Below, in pieces: positions 9,097 to 13,205 of a DNA stretch of 14,909 nucleotides (position 1 is its first letter; each line of letters starts with the position of its first letter). The position numbers and the translations under genes were made by a program. Under the pieces are notes generated by a model. That model was not told the origin of the DNA. It saw nothing but the letters and a program-made list of their open reading frames with translations, and made no database searches. Source of the DNA: Baffinella frigidus (lineage: Eukaryota; Cryptophyceae; Cryptomonadales; Baffinellaceae); assembly GCA_026770585.1 (NCBI GenBank), contig MU646308.1, positions 175,613 to 190,521 of the forward strand, read 5' to 3'.

Positions 9097-9636
9097 TTCC
9101 GTTTGTACCAGAATCCATTCATCTTGTGTTCTGCTCAGAGCACGAGATTCCCAACGAACTGACTTTTGAAAGGCTCGATTTGCCTCCACTCAGTACTCAG
9201 TGGGTGATAAAGAAAAAGGAGAGACAAGGCCCACCTGCGCTAAAAACGCGGTGCCAGCGATCGACCCCAGCCCCTCCGAACCATCCCCGGGCCCGGCGAG
9301 CCACAGCTGCAGCGCGACGTCCATCCCTGGGTCGAACCTCCATGCGACGTCGATGGAGTCGCCGGGGCAAGCGCGCTCCTGGGAGGAGGATAAATTCCCG
9401 GTGGCCATGGAGCGGCGCGTGGCCTGGCGCCGCGCGGAGGCATGCGCCGCGCCTGCTGTCGCGGAGAGGAGGATACCCTGCCCTGCACTGGAGTGCCGCG
9501 CTCCGGGTCCGCTTCCTGGGACCGTGGTCAACCTGTGGCCGTCCTCGCCCCCGAGCGCTGCAGGAAGCACTGCCAGGAGCGCCAGCAGCACACCGGCGGC
9601 AGCGACAGCGCGTACGCCACCGCTCTGCCTGCCCAT
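130..9636 (-). CDS. Secreted Cys-rich protein with CGVCGG/CDGVPNSG modules, six-exon model, 3'-incomplete
   Basis: Spliced model: exons 9636-9235, 7466-7362, 4007-3958, 3116-3011, 1674-1601 and 220-130 (minus). Every intron starts GT and ends AG, and the phases agree (0, 0, 2, 0, 2; last exon ends in phase 0). The 276-codon product has a signal peptide (about residues 1-29), a segment with C90-P-G-D-S-I-D-V-A-W99, then CGVCGG / CDGVPHSG / CGVCGG / CDGVPNSGL / CGACGG modules (about 170-240), then a second C-x-G..I-D-V-V-W segment (C249 to W259). CGVCGGD-type repeats are known from secreted and surface proteins of algae, protists and bacteria; the biochemical role is unknown, and a cell-surface or matrix role is inference. 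Introns are 0.8-3.4 kb and repeat-filled. The protein continues left of the window. Joins are inferred from phase and motif continuity, not from transcripts. Confidence 0.72.
361..589 (-). pseudogene. Acceptor-side echo of exon 6, split by a foldback element
   Basis: On minus, AACCCAG|GCAAGTTTGCC.. (589-565) copies the start of exon 6 with its acceptor, and GAGTGCCCCTTCGAACC (380-364) copies a later part of the exon. The 189-bp element sits between them in place of about 14 exon bases. It lies upstream of exon 6 in the transcript, in intron 5. Confidence 0.6.
376..564. mobile_element. 189-bp foldback element, family A copy 1
   Basis: Terminal inverted repeats CAC[TA]CGAGAATGC[CT][AG]GAGG at 376-394 and 546-564. 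The core is near-palindromic around GGCCAATATATGGC. A second 189-bp copy in reverse orientation is at 11749-11937 and a half copy at 4386-4477. No coding capacity, so MITE-like. Ends beginning CACT recall CACTA-type elements, but no clean 3-bp target duplication is visible. It interrupts an echo of exon 6. Confidence 0.8.
595..815. repeat. Mixed heptamer array with a TCTCGGG block
   Basis: Degenerate TTTAGGG/TTGAGGG units enclose a block of TCTCGGG (about 710-752). G-rich on plus, in intron 5. Confidence 0.8.
913..1091. repeat. Two (GAA)n tracts with shared left flank
   Basis: AAG/GAA trinucleotide runs at 913-944 and 1048-1091. Both are preceded by CGAGAGTA[AC]TAAAG, so flank and microsatellite were duplicated together. 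They account for the Glu- and Lys-run open frames here, which are not genes. Confidence 0.85.
1098..1215 (-). repeat. Donor-side echo of exon 5 plus following intron
   Basis: 1101-1215 repeats 1526-1610: GAGCCCGCTTCGGG..TAGGTCGACTACG, then the exon-5 end, minus GCCGCTCCCCG|GTACCT (donor at 1204-1203). It is downstream of exon 5 in the transcript. Spacing inside the unit differs by small indels. Confidence 0.65.
1225..1374. mobile_element. 150-bp foldback element with ACTC target duplication
   Basis: Arms 1225-1267 and 1332-1374 match 42/43. A second nested arm pair (1276-1292, 1307-1323) matches 16/17. ACTC flanks both ends (1221-1224 and 1375-1378), a likely 4-bp target duplication. No coding capacity. 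It lies just beyond the exon-5 echo. Confidence 0.85.
1410..1515. repeat. 31-bp tandem repeat, about three copies
   Basis: AAGAGCAATGGGTTTCATCT.. starts at 1411 and 1442, with a diverged third unit from about 1473; each carries TATCGAAG. It lies in intron 5. Confidence 0.75.
1601..1674 (-). CDS. Exon 5: ERDSCGACGGLDASC module
   Basis: 24 codons plus CG; acceptor CAACGTAG|GAG, donor CCCCG|GTACCT. It reads ERDSCGACGGLDASCALPH, then TIAAPR. The first half is another D-x-C-G-x-C-G-G-x-D-x-S-C repeat following NSGL of exon 4; the second half leaves the repeat and leads into the second C-x-G..IDV-x-W segment of exon 6. The final CG plus the first G of exon 6 make an Arg codon. Acceptor-side partial copies lie upstream (1840-1885, weaker ones at 2385-2412 and 2495-2520) and a donor-side copy downstream at 1205-1215. 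Confidence 0.72.
1748..1823. repeat. Inverted repeat derived from the exon-5 acceptor region
   Basis: Arms 1748-1775 and 1796-1823 match 27/28 (CAACCCCACCCCTCAACG.. and complement). On minus the 1823-1796 arm reads CCCCTCAACGTTACGTAG, resembling the real exon-5 acceptor CCCCAACGTAG|GAG. Another copy is near 2342-2367. Confidence 0.6.
1840..1885 (-). pseudogene. Acceptor-side partial copy of exon 5 with stop
   Basis: On minus, GACTCATGTAGGGCCTGC.. reads D-S-C-R-A-C-G-G-S-D-A-S-stop, a decayed copy of DSCGACGGLDASC. It lies upstream of exon 5 in intron 4. Shorter fragments of the same module occur at 2385-2412 (GGSDASC) and 2495-2520 (SCGA). Confidence 0.55.
1915..1990 (-). repeat. Exon-like repeat, copy 1 (GFSGANWPRNTLNS..)
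   Basis: 76 bp repeated at 6634-6709. On minus both copies are open and similar as protein: GFSGANWPRNTLNS here and GFSGAIWSRNTLNS there, each followed by a P-N-E-T-x-V-A-H-R-V stretch. This copy has TTCAAG| before it and |GTACCC after. The phase does not fit the main gene model, so it is a cryptic or alternative exon, or a dispersed repeat. Confidence 0.45.
2085..2215. repeat. C-rich heptamers and a TTGG/TTAC simple repeat
   Basis: 2090-2130 is C-rich on plus (CCCTGAA/CCCTGCA), against the local polarity. 2138-2215 is a GTTGG / GTTACTTA low-complexity tract. Confidence 0.7.
2405..2492. repeat. C-rich heptamer array against local polarity
   Basis: Degenerate CCCTAAA/CCGTAAA/CCCTGAA units on plus, the antisense orientation for the minus-strand gene; an exception to the strand rule. 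Confidence 0.7.
2586..2627 (-). CDS. Possible cassette exon in intron 4
   Basis: A 42-nt, phase 0/0 segment with acceptor CACTATCAG|GAG and the best donor of the gene, TCCTCA|GTAAAG. It would insert 14 residues (EIQDHSTRGPVLSS) between exons 4 and 5. The acceptor resembles that of exon 3 and of its echo, so it may be a cryptic or echo-derived exon. The insertion would break the regular NSGL-x-x-D-x-C-G spacing, so skipping is the default expectation. Confidence 0.3.
2799..2890 (-). pseudogene. Donor-side echo of exon 4, decayed
   Basis: 2799-2849 is a near-identical 51-bp copy of 2993-3043: minus GATGCGACGGCGTGCCC..GGCCTG|GTCCGA, so CDGVPNSGL plus its donor. Upstream of it, minus reads GVCGGDVTS, then a tandem duplication (GATGTCACGTCCCCCCCGT twice on plus) that shifts the frame. 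It is downstream of exon 4 in the transcript. Confidence 0.7.
2907..2980. repeat. Two-copy 33-bp repeat
   Basis: AAATACACAACACCGCA[AG]CGT.. occurs at about 2907-2939 and 2949-2980, separated by CGCCTAGAC. It is part of the intron duplicated with the exon-4 echo. Confidence 0.75.
3011..3116 (-). CDS. Exon 4: CDGVPHSG-CGVCGGD-CDGVPNSGL module
   Basis: One nucleotide plus 35 codons; acceptor CTGCACCAG|G, donor GGCCTG|GTCCGA in phase 0. It reads CDGVPHSGIRPDACGVCGGD, then STSCSGCDGVPNSGL. This is the textbook spacing of CGVCGGD cysteine repeats, six cysteines in 35 residues, probably disulphide-bonded in the secretory pathway. The same DNA (51 bp, 2993-3043) recurs at 2799-2849, downstream in the transcript, as a decayed donor-half copy. 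Exon 5 begins with ERDSCGACGG, so NSGL-ERDSCG restores the expected repeat period. Confidence 0.82.
3165..3545. repeat. TTGAGGG array with higher-order units of about 71 bp
   Basis: Blocks of four to five TTGAGGG units alternate with GGTGCGGGGGCGTAGGGT and a TTTCAGGGGTCAGG spacer, repeated at least three times. It ends in TTTAGGG-like units. It lies in intron 3. Confidence 0.85.
3566..3588 (-). pseudogene. Donor-side echo of exon 3
   Basis: Minus TGCGGGGGGGTGTCGTGCGC then TGG|GTCACC reads C-G-G-V-S-C-A-G|, equivalent to the end of exon 3 with its donor. It lies downstream of exon 3 in the transcript. Confidence 0.55.
3741..3912. mobile_element. 172-bp foldback element in intron 3
   Basis: Arms 3741-3770 and 3883-3912 match 29/30 (CACCAGCCCTTGGAGGTGGC.. 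and complement). The interior has a second hairpin, AGCGGGGTCGA/TCGACCCCCCGCT, at 3830-3854. No coding capacity; no clean target duplication seen. Confidence 0.8.
3958..4007 (-). CDS. Exon 3: EADVCGVCGGGGASCA module
   Basis: Fifty nucleotides: 16 codons plus GG. Acceptor GACCATCAG|GAG, donor GCCGG|GTACCC. The peptide EADVCGVCGGGGASCA is the D-x-C-G-V-C-G-G-x-x-x-S-C repeat; the usual D after CGG is G here. The terminal GG joins the first G of exon 4 to give GGG, producing SCAG-CDGVP, the canonical order in this repeat family. The phase and motif match is strong evidence that the join is real. An acceptor-half copy lies upstream at 4103-4123 and a donor-half copy downstream at 3566-3588. Confidence 0.78.
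4020..4232. repeat. Most canonical TTTAGGG array
   Basis: 4136-4231 holds about 13 TTTAGGG units with a few TTCAGGG, the plant-type telomere heptamer. The preceding 4020-4102 is degenerate. It lies in intron 2, so interstitial rather than a chromosome end. Confidence 0.9.
4103..4123 (-). pseudogene. Acceptor-side echo of exon 3
   Basis: Minus CCGACTATCAG|GAGGTGGGC then ATGTGCGGGGTC reads E-V-G-M-C-G-V, against E-A-D-V-C-G-V of exon 3, with the same acceptor context CCGACCATCAG|GAG. It lies upstream of exon 3 in the transcript. Confidence 0.6.
4233..4385 (-). other. Unique stretch with an open minus-strand frame
   Basis: Non-repetitive sequence open on minus (EHLDPIHEDPRPQDILREIS and on), ending at a stop near 4230. 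Codons are less GC-rich than in the exons. It could be a remnant exon; no domain is recognised and the splice sites are weak. Confidence 0.25.
4386..4477. mobile_element. Family A foldback element, half copy
   Basis: CACACGAGAATGCCAGAGG through TTGATTGGTCACGTAACT matches one arm of the 189-bp elements and stops almost exactly at the symmetry centre (92 of 189 bp). Confidence 0.75.
4560..4620. repeat. Two-copy CTAACCGCAATGGTT repeat
   Basis: CTAACCGCAATGGTT occurs at about 4560 and 4592; each can form a small AACC/GGTT hairpin. It sits in degenerate heptamer sequence of intron 2. Confidence 0.6.
4642..4815 (-). other. AT-rich coding-like island, unrecognised
   Basis: 57 open codons on minus between stops: GLDDAKILIFTQAIGRGSPP, then RFDDCELIETLMYGSTG, then NNNNLYVAGDP. 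Amino-acid composition looks protein-like while codon use is AT-rich, unlike the GC-rich exons nearby, suggesting a fragment of a foreign or mobile gene. No start codon or confident splice sites, and no family identified. Confidence 0.3.
4799..4893. repeat. Dispersed 36-bp repeat and 19-bp tandem triplet
   Basis: 4799-4834 (GCGTACCCCGACGGTCACG..) recurs with changes at 5333-5368. 4837-4893 is three exact copies of CAACGATGTGGAAAGTTGC. Confidence 0.85.
4908..5064. mobile_element. 157-bp foldback element with perfect 26-bp arms
   Basis: TGTGCGGGGCGACTCAATTT.. at 4908-4933 is perfectly inverted at 5039-5064. The interior is AT-rich with a CCAGCC/GGCTGG hairpin (5011-5029). No coding capacity; no clear target duplication. 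Confidence 0.85.
5171..5328. repeat. 60-bp tandem repeat, 2.6 copies
   Basis: The unit begins TAAGAATCCATTTTGGGGGC at 5171 and recurs at 5231 and 5291 with few changes. Sixty is a multiple of three, so the minus strand stays open with a 20-residue period (ENYYTAPKMDSSTDYISD..). The surrounding open frame runs into (GA)n and is probably not a gene. Confidence 0.85.
5371..5621. repeat. 51-bp direct repeat flanking a (GA)n tract
   Basis: 5371-5421 and 5571-5621 (CCACGCCCCTGTCGCCAGGT..) are 200 bp apart with one difference. The (GA)n tract 5475-5539 lies between them. Confidence 0.85.
5475..5539. repeat. (GA)n microsatellite
   Basis: Imperfect GA run followed by GGCCTCCACGCGCGCATTCC; the same 27-bp flank follows the GA run at 5961-6038, exactly 500 bp away. 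Confidence 0.95.
5961..6040. repeat. (GA)n microsatellite
   Basis: About 80 bp of GA with a few AAA interruptions, sharing its right flank (6039-6065) with the tract at 5475-5539. Confidence 0.95.
6090..6237. mobile_element. 148-bp foldback element with inner hairpin
   Basis: Arms 6090-6119 and 6208-6237 match 28/30 (CTACGCTAGACCTGAGTG..). The core has a perfect 11-bp hairpin AAAAGGCCGGA/TCCGGCCTTTT (6137-6160). No coding capacity. Confidence 0.82.
6300..6449. mobile_element. 150-bp foldback element, AT-rich interior
   Basis: Arms 6300-6328 and 6421-6449 match 26/29 (ATCCGGGGACATGTTTAATT..). The interior contains the palindrome TTAGGGCCCTAA (6369-6380) and resembles the interior of the element at 10652-10796 (CAATAGGAGGTTG/TAATTAGG motifs). 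Confidence 0.75.
6486..6517. repeat. (GA)n microsatellite
   Basis: 32-bp GA run followed by GGCCTTCTTG, a diverged form of the flank of the other intron-2 tracts. Confidence 0.9.
6634..6709 (-). repeat. Exon-like repeat, copy 2 (GFSGAIWSRNTLNS..)
   Basis: Second copy of 1915-1990, about 4.7 kb away and also open on minus. The donor GT of copy 1 is GA here, so it could not be spliced the same way. Confidence 0.45.
6735..6765 (-). pseudogene. Donor-half echo of exon 2, copy 3
   Basis: Minus CTCGCGGGGCGCGCTACC.. reads L-A-G-R-A-T-L-P-V-Q then CAG|GTCGTGAAC. Exon-2 equivalent: LAGRAALPLQ|GTCGTC. Confidence 0.7.
6809..6956. mobile_element. 148-bp hairpin with perfect 63-bp arms, family B copy 1
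   Basis: 6809-6871 is exactly the reverse complement of 6894-6956, with a 22-nt loop. The arm contains AATGGGGTAGTTAGGCCTAC and CTACCGTAGGCC. A relative at 12600-12752 shares these motifs and the outer TTAATAGGGTAACGG, which survives here only on the left side. It separates two exon-2 echoes. MITE-like; recent by its perfect arms. Confidence 0.9.
6979..7009 (-). pseudogene. Donor-half echo of exon 2, copy 2
   Basis: Minus reads AGRATLPVQ then CAG|GTCGTGAAC; the start of the copy has CCCCGCGGGG in place of CCTCGCGGGG. Confidence 0.68.
7025..7130. repeat. CCTACGGTAGG module, copy 1
   Basis: 106 bp: CCCTACGGTAGGCAACCCGT.., GGTAACGGAAACTCGGGCAC, then a palindromic CGGGCACTCAGTGCCCG. Copies at 7235-7340 (same length, 210 bp away) and 13747-13851 (in the PPIP5K intron). 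Confidence 0.85.
7140..7170 (-). pseudogene. Donor-half echo of exon 2, copy 1
   Basis: Minus CGCCTCGCGGGGCGCGCTGC.. reads R-L-A-G-R-A-A-L-P-V-Q then CAG|GTCGTGAAC; closest to the full exon and lying just downstream of it. Confidence 0.72.
7235..7340. repeat. CCTACGGTAGG module, copy 2
   Basis: Second 106-bp copy. The preceding TTTGAATAACCCCTAAGCGG (7203-7222) also precedes copy 3 at about 13716, so the mobile unit is longer, about 140 bp. Confidence 0.85.
7362..7466 (-). CDS. Exon 2 of the secreted protein (full copy)
   Basis: 35 codons, phase 0 at both ends; acceptor AACCAG| and donor CTCCAG|GTCGTC. It reads EVLSEPHAPSGVIPL, then QIPALDSTGR, then LAGRAALPLQ. Its end (LAGRAALPLQ|GT) resembles the end of exon 1 (IAGTAFLAQ|GT), suggesting related strands of a beta-sandwich domain. 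It is the only copy with both acceptor half and donor half. Three acceptor-half copies lie upstream in the transcript (7590-7646, 7901-7957, 8113-8154) and three donor-half copies downstream (7140-7170, 6979-7009, 6735-6765). Differences among copies often keep the amino acid, for example CTG versus TTA for leucine. Function not recognised. Confidence 0.68.
7590..7646 (-). pseudogene. Acceptor-half echo of exon 2, copy 1
   Basis: Minus ACCACAG|AAGGTGCTCTCC.. reads KVLSESHAPSGVIPLRIPAT, then runs into CCTAACCCC repeats with no donor. It lies upstream of exon 2. Confidence 0.7.
7660..7900. repeat. TTAGGGG heptamer array
   Basis: Long run of GGGTTAG units with GGGTAAG variants between two exon-2 echoes. 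A GTCAGTGTTGATTC segment at 7686 recurs at 8027, showing that echo plus intron duplicated as a higher-order unit. Confidence 0.88.
7901..7957 (-). pseudogene. Acceptor-half echo of exon 2, copy 2
   Basis: Minus CCCACAG|GAGGTGCTC.. reads EVLSEPHAPSGVLPLHIPA, then repeat. ATA-to-CTG (I to L) and silent changes distinguish it from the exon. Confidence 0.7.
8113..8154 (-). pseudogene. Acceptor-half echo of exon 2, copy 3
   Basis: Minus GCACGAG|GCGCACGCTCC.. reads AHAPSGVIPLQIPAT; the first part is replaced by CCGCACGAG. Confidence 0.6.
8193..8265. repeat. Foldback of heptamer-like sequence
   Basis: Arms 8193-8226 and 8232-8265 match 32/34 with a 5-nt loop (AAAACCCAAACTCCAAGCCC..). It is the point where C-rich and G-rich heptamers meet head to head. 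Confidence 0.8.
8285..8370. repeat. Short TTTAGGG arrays
   Basis: Two groups of three to four TTTAGGG units (about 8297-8314 and 8345-8368), G-rich on plus, in intron 1. Confidence 0.85.
8397..8833. repeat. Compound (GA)n region with embedded short motif
   Basis: Several GA/GAGC runs with a (TG)n patch (8632-8642) and a CG-rich patch (8757-8778). A motif like GATC[CA]..AATGATACCA[AC]GATG recurs at about 8608, 8653 and 8830 between the runs. It produces long Ser-Leu and Arg-Glu open frames, which are not genes. Confidence 0.9.
8834..9234. other. Start of intron 1, unique sequence around a (GA)n tract
   Basis: Unique sequence at 8834-9049 and 9097-9234 with a GA run at 9050-9096. No exon with matching phase was found. 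It continues from the exon-1 donor at 9234. Confidence 0.5.
9235..9636 (-). CDS. Exon 1: signal peptide and first C-x-G..IDV-x-W segment
   Basis: 134 codons, GC-rich with GC-rich third positions. The start at 9636 is chosen because MGRQSGGVRA is followed by a hydrophobic core (about residues 10-28, VAAAGVLLALLAVLPAAL) and a small-residue cleavage site near G29. The frame stays open upstream to 10095, but a start there would bury this classic signal sequence. Residues 30-88 are low-complexity Ala/Ser/Gly/Arg, then comes ACPGDSIDVAW and a hydrophobic strand-like ALQLWLAG, suggesting a beta-rich extracellular domain (inference). Donor: GCGCAG|GTGGGC, phase 0. Without splicing the frame stops at 9190 after 148 codons, so an unspliced short secreted protein is the alternative. 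Confidence 0.7.
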
Positions 9637-10431
9637 CGCGGCGCGTCTCGGTCGCGGCGTGGAGCCCGCAGCCAATTTAGTCCCCGGATTCTGTTGAAGC
9701 GAGTTTTCTGGTTTTGAATGGCCCACCATCTGCTTCGACTCCCTCCGATCAACTCCAGACCCTGGTCCAGAGGGGGGACGCATCGCGCCACTCTGGGGCG
9801 CTGCCAAGATGACGCTTCCCCCTGAAACTTTCCCGGATTCGGACCTCAGAGCGGCGCAATGGCCATGGATTTGAACAATGTCGAATTCGCACCTTCCTTT
9901 GGGGGAAACGTGGCATCCATCTCGATCCTTTTGGTCCTTCTCCTGAAGCCTTCCAGGACTGAACAGTTCGAGTAGATCTACACCGTCTCCTCCACGGATT
10001 TGTGTTGTCTCAGTTTCCCTGGTCGCCGGGGAGCATGCCGTCGCCGATGGCCGAGGCGCGACACCATGCCAAGGGGGCCTGGTCGGGTGCGACACGCACT
10101 CTATCGATCCAGGTGCGGAACACGTCCGGGAGCAGTTTGGAGGATGCAGGGCGCTGGGAGGACGGTAGCTAGCAGGCTCAACCGCGCTAGGAGAACCGAG
10201 AGCAGGTTTGAAGGCAGCGCTCGAAGGTTCTTCAACTCCTCGAGAGGTAGTACGGCAGGTTTCCTAAACCTGCAGGAGTGGATTCCACTACTTCAGGTTG
10301 AGTGGATTCCACTGATTCAGGTCCCACTGAGCGTCAGGATTACCTGATGACCCCCAGATGTCTAACGTAGCGTTCAAGCTCAGGGCAAACTCGAGGCTGG
10401 CACGTTTGGGATTTCAAGTTGGTTTCGTCCA
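9637..10431. promoter_or_regulatory. Presumed divergent promoter and 5'-leader region between the two genes
   Basis: About 800 bp of mostly unique, moderately GC-rich sequence with no telomere-like repeats and no (GA)n, unlike everything around it. It separates the minus-strand start at 9636 from the earliest plus-strand exon candidate at 10432. Short open frames exist on both strands, including plus-strand ATGGCCATGGATTTGAAC near 9859, but none shows a recognisable domain. No TATA box or defined motif could be assigned; the promoter call rests on position. Confidence 0.4.
10255..10323. repeat. Small palindrome and two-copy 24-bp repeat
   Basis: 10255-10273 is an 8-bp-stem hairpin (GCAGGTTT/AAACCTGC). 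It is followed by two copies of GAGTGGATTCCACT plus TTCAGGT, starting at 10276 and 10300. Each GTGGATTCCAC is itself nearly palindromic. It lies just upstream of the candidate first PPIP5K exon and could be a protein-binding repeat; no known site was recognised. Confidence 0.4.
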
Positions 10432-10455
10432 ATGATGGACGAGAGCAGCCAAACC
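10432..10455 (+). CDS. VIP1: Candidate first coding exon of the PPIP5K gene
   Basis: ATGATGGACGAGAGCAGC and two more codons (MMDESSQT) end at ACC|GTAAAAT, a good donor in phase 0, which is what the next exon (AAT CCG ATC) needs. The frame is open upstream to 10366, so a longer exon with an acceptor near 10365 is possible. No family similarity is expected here because PPIP5K N-termini vary. Confidence 0.35.
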
Positions 10456-13135
10456 GTAAAATCCTGAACCCTGGTCACCGTGTGCACGGCTGACAATCCC
10501 CTCATCTGGCCTCCTCTGACAGGCTGACAATTCCTAGCTCTCCCAATCGGGTTGGCTGGCTATTCTTAAGTTGACATGCTGAGTGTGTGTGGTACAAAAT
10601 CAGGGGGAAACAGCGGAAAATGACCATGTAGAACCCAATCGGCGAGAGAAATTCATCTCGAAGATAACAGAATCAGTTCCTTTTCAATAGGAGGTTGAAT
10701 AGGAGGAATTCGATAGGGCATCGTAAATATAATTAGGCCTCCTAATTACATGAAAACGCTAATTAGGGAACTGATTCAGTTGTCTTTCGAGATGAAAATA
10801 GACTGGGACATAGCTAGAATTCTGGTTGGCGACCAACCTCCACCAGCAACCCGTAGCAGCTTGTCCCGAATCCTTGCAAGGATTCTGGTATTTTATTTTA
10901 TTTAAATCTTTCCTATGACCCTACGGTAGGACACCCTATGGAGCTCGAATTGCTGACGGGATATACCGATGAGATCTCATCGGTTTAGCTGAAAATTACT
11001 GCAGAACCCGACCCGGTTATAAGCTGCAACGGGTTGCTGGTGGCTCCTGACGCCCCCTACACATAGTACCATCTCGGTAAAACCCTGGTCTGGGAAACAC
11101 CACGCCCTCAACCCTGCACCCTGCACCCTGCACCCTGCACCCTAACCGTGTGCACATTGCAGAATCCGATCACTGTCGGTCTCTGTGCGATGGACAAGAA
11201 AATCAAAGGTGCGCGGCCACCTCGCGACCAGGGTTTAAGGTTTAGGGTGTGGGGTTTAGAATTTAGGGGTCAGCTTTCGTCTATCATTGGATGAAACCTG
11301 CTTAAATCTGGGCTCGCCCAAGACGTGTTTTAGTACTGGAGTTTCTACTCTAAATGTTTTTTATGGTGAGCCAAGTTTTGACCAGGACAAGAAGATCTGA
11401 TCCGGACGAGAATTCATGATGAATACACTTTCGGGGATCTCCGATCCGATTCTGGTGTATCTCAAGGCTCTAAATGAAGACTAGATAGACGACGGTCTTA
11501 TTTCTACCCTTAAGATACACCAAAATCGTATTCATTATGAATACTCGGCGGGATTAGATCCAAGGAGCGAGGACCTCTCCTAGAGTTCCCAGCTCTGCAA
11601 CTTTTGGCATCTGCAACTTTTGGCCCAAAGTTGCAATTTCTGGCCCAAAGTTGACGATCCCGTTACGCAAACTACCAACTTTTGGTATCGTTTGGTTGGT
11701 TTCATGGCCAACAGATGTGAAACCCTCACTATGATCCGCGAGTCGCTCCACAGGAGAACGCTAGAAGGGCCTATTTAAAACCGATGTGCTTCTTAAAGTG
11801 GGCATTTGTGTAGTAACTTTCGTTGATTGGTCACGTGACTAGCCATACATTGGCCAGTCACGAGGTTGGAACACCTTATCCTGGTACAAATATTTACAAC
11901 CCCACATATAAAAAGGATCCTCCAGCATTCTCGAGTCGATTGCCCCAGCTGTTCCCTAGCTTGCTAGCTCTGCCTCAGTCGGGCTGGCTGACTATTCTTA
12001 AGTTGACATGCTGTCGCGTGCTACAAATTCAGCTAGAAGCTTCTTCAAACCCCAAACCTCAAACCACAAACACCAAACACCAAACACACACCAAACACCA
12101 AACACCAAACACCAAACACCAAACCCTAAACCCCAGACCCCAGACCCCGAACCCAAACCCCGAACCCCCAACCCCGAACCCCAAACCCCAAACCCCAGAC
12201 CCCAAACCCCAAACCCAAAACCCAAAACCCAGGCAAGCCGATGCAAGAGCTGATGAAGCGAATGGCGAAGAGCGGAGAGTTCAAGTTCATCGAGTTTGGT
12301 AAACCCTCAACCCTGAACCCGAAACCCTGAACCCGAAACCCTGAACCCGAAACACTAAACACTAAACCCTGAACCCTAAATCCTGAAAACTAAACCCCAA
12401 ACCATAAACCCTGAACCCTAAACCCTAAATCCTGAACACTAAACCCTAAACCCTGAACCCTATATCCTGAACACTAAACCCTAAACCCTAAACCCAAAAT
12501 CCTGACCACTAAACCCTCAACCTTGAACCCTAAACCCTAAACCCTGAACCCTAAACCCTAAACCCCAAACTGAGTGACGATCTGACCCTAAACAAGCTCA
12601 TAGGCTAACGGACTAAAAATGGGGTAGTTAGGCCTACGGTATTGACTACGGTAGGCCGTAGGGGCCTAAGGGGGGCTCCTACGAAAACCCCTACGGCCTA
12701 CCGTAGGTAATACCGTAGGCCTAACTACCCCATTTTTAGTCCGTTACCCTATTAATTTGCCCCCGATAAAAGGCTTCTGGTGGCCTTGGGTGGGGGTTTG
12801 ATTTGGTTCAAACTACATGTATTGTACAGGCACGTCTGGTGACAACAAGTAATGTAAAATTACCATCGTTCGCCGCCGTGCAAACATTTTCGAACGCTCT
12901 GGAAGGTTTTCAAACCGGATCACGGTTTCGTGATGAAATACGGTTCTAAGAATTCGCTTAGAAAGCTTGCGACCCCGTAGGGAAATAGTCAACCAGGTTC
13001 AAATTGCCCAAACTCCAAGGCCCCCGAAAACTCACTAAACTCTGAACCCCAAACCAGGTGACGATCTCATCCTCAACAAGCCCAACACCGAATGGCCGGT
13101 CTGTTCCTTTGAATCACCGGGGGTGGAGAGAGTAA

Positions 13136-13205
<70 letters not shown>

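Noticed and set aside
9126-9697. Plus-strand open frames over 9126-9680 and 9200-9697
   Set aside because: Antisense to exon 1; Arg/Pro-rich shadows of GC-rich minus-strand codons, whereas the minus frame has a signal peptide and a motif repeated in exon 6.
10000-10347. 115-codon plus-strand open frame
   Set aside because: Arg-rich composition and a repeated EWIPL from the 24-bp repeat; no domain; lies in the presumed promoter/leader.
11823-12302. 159-codon plus-strand open frame
   Set aside because: Mostly translated heptamers and a foldback element; it crosses exon b in the wrong frame.
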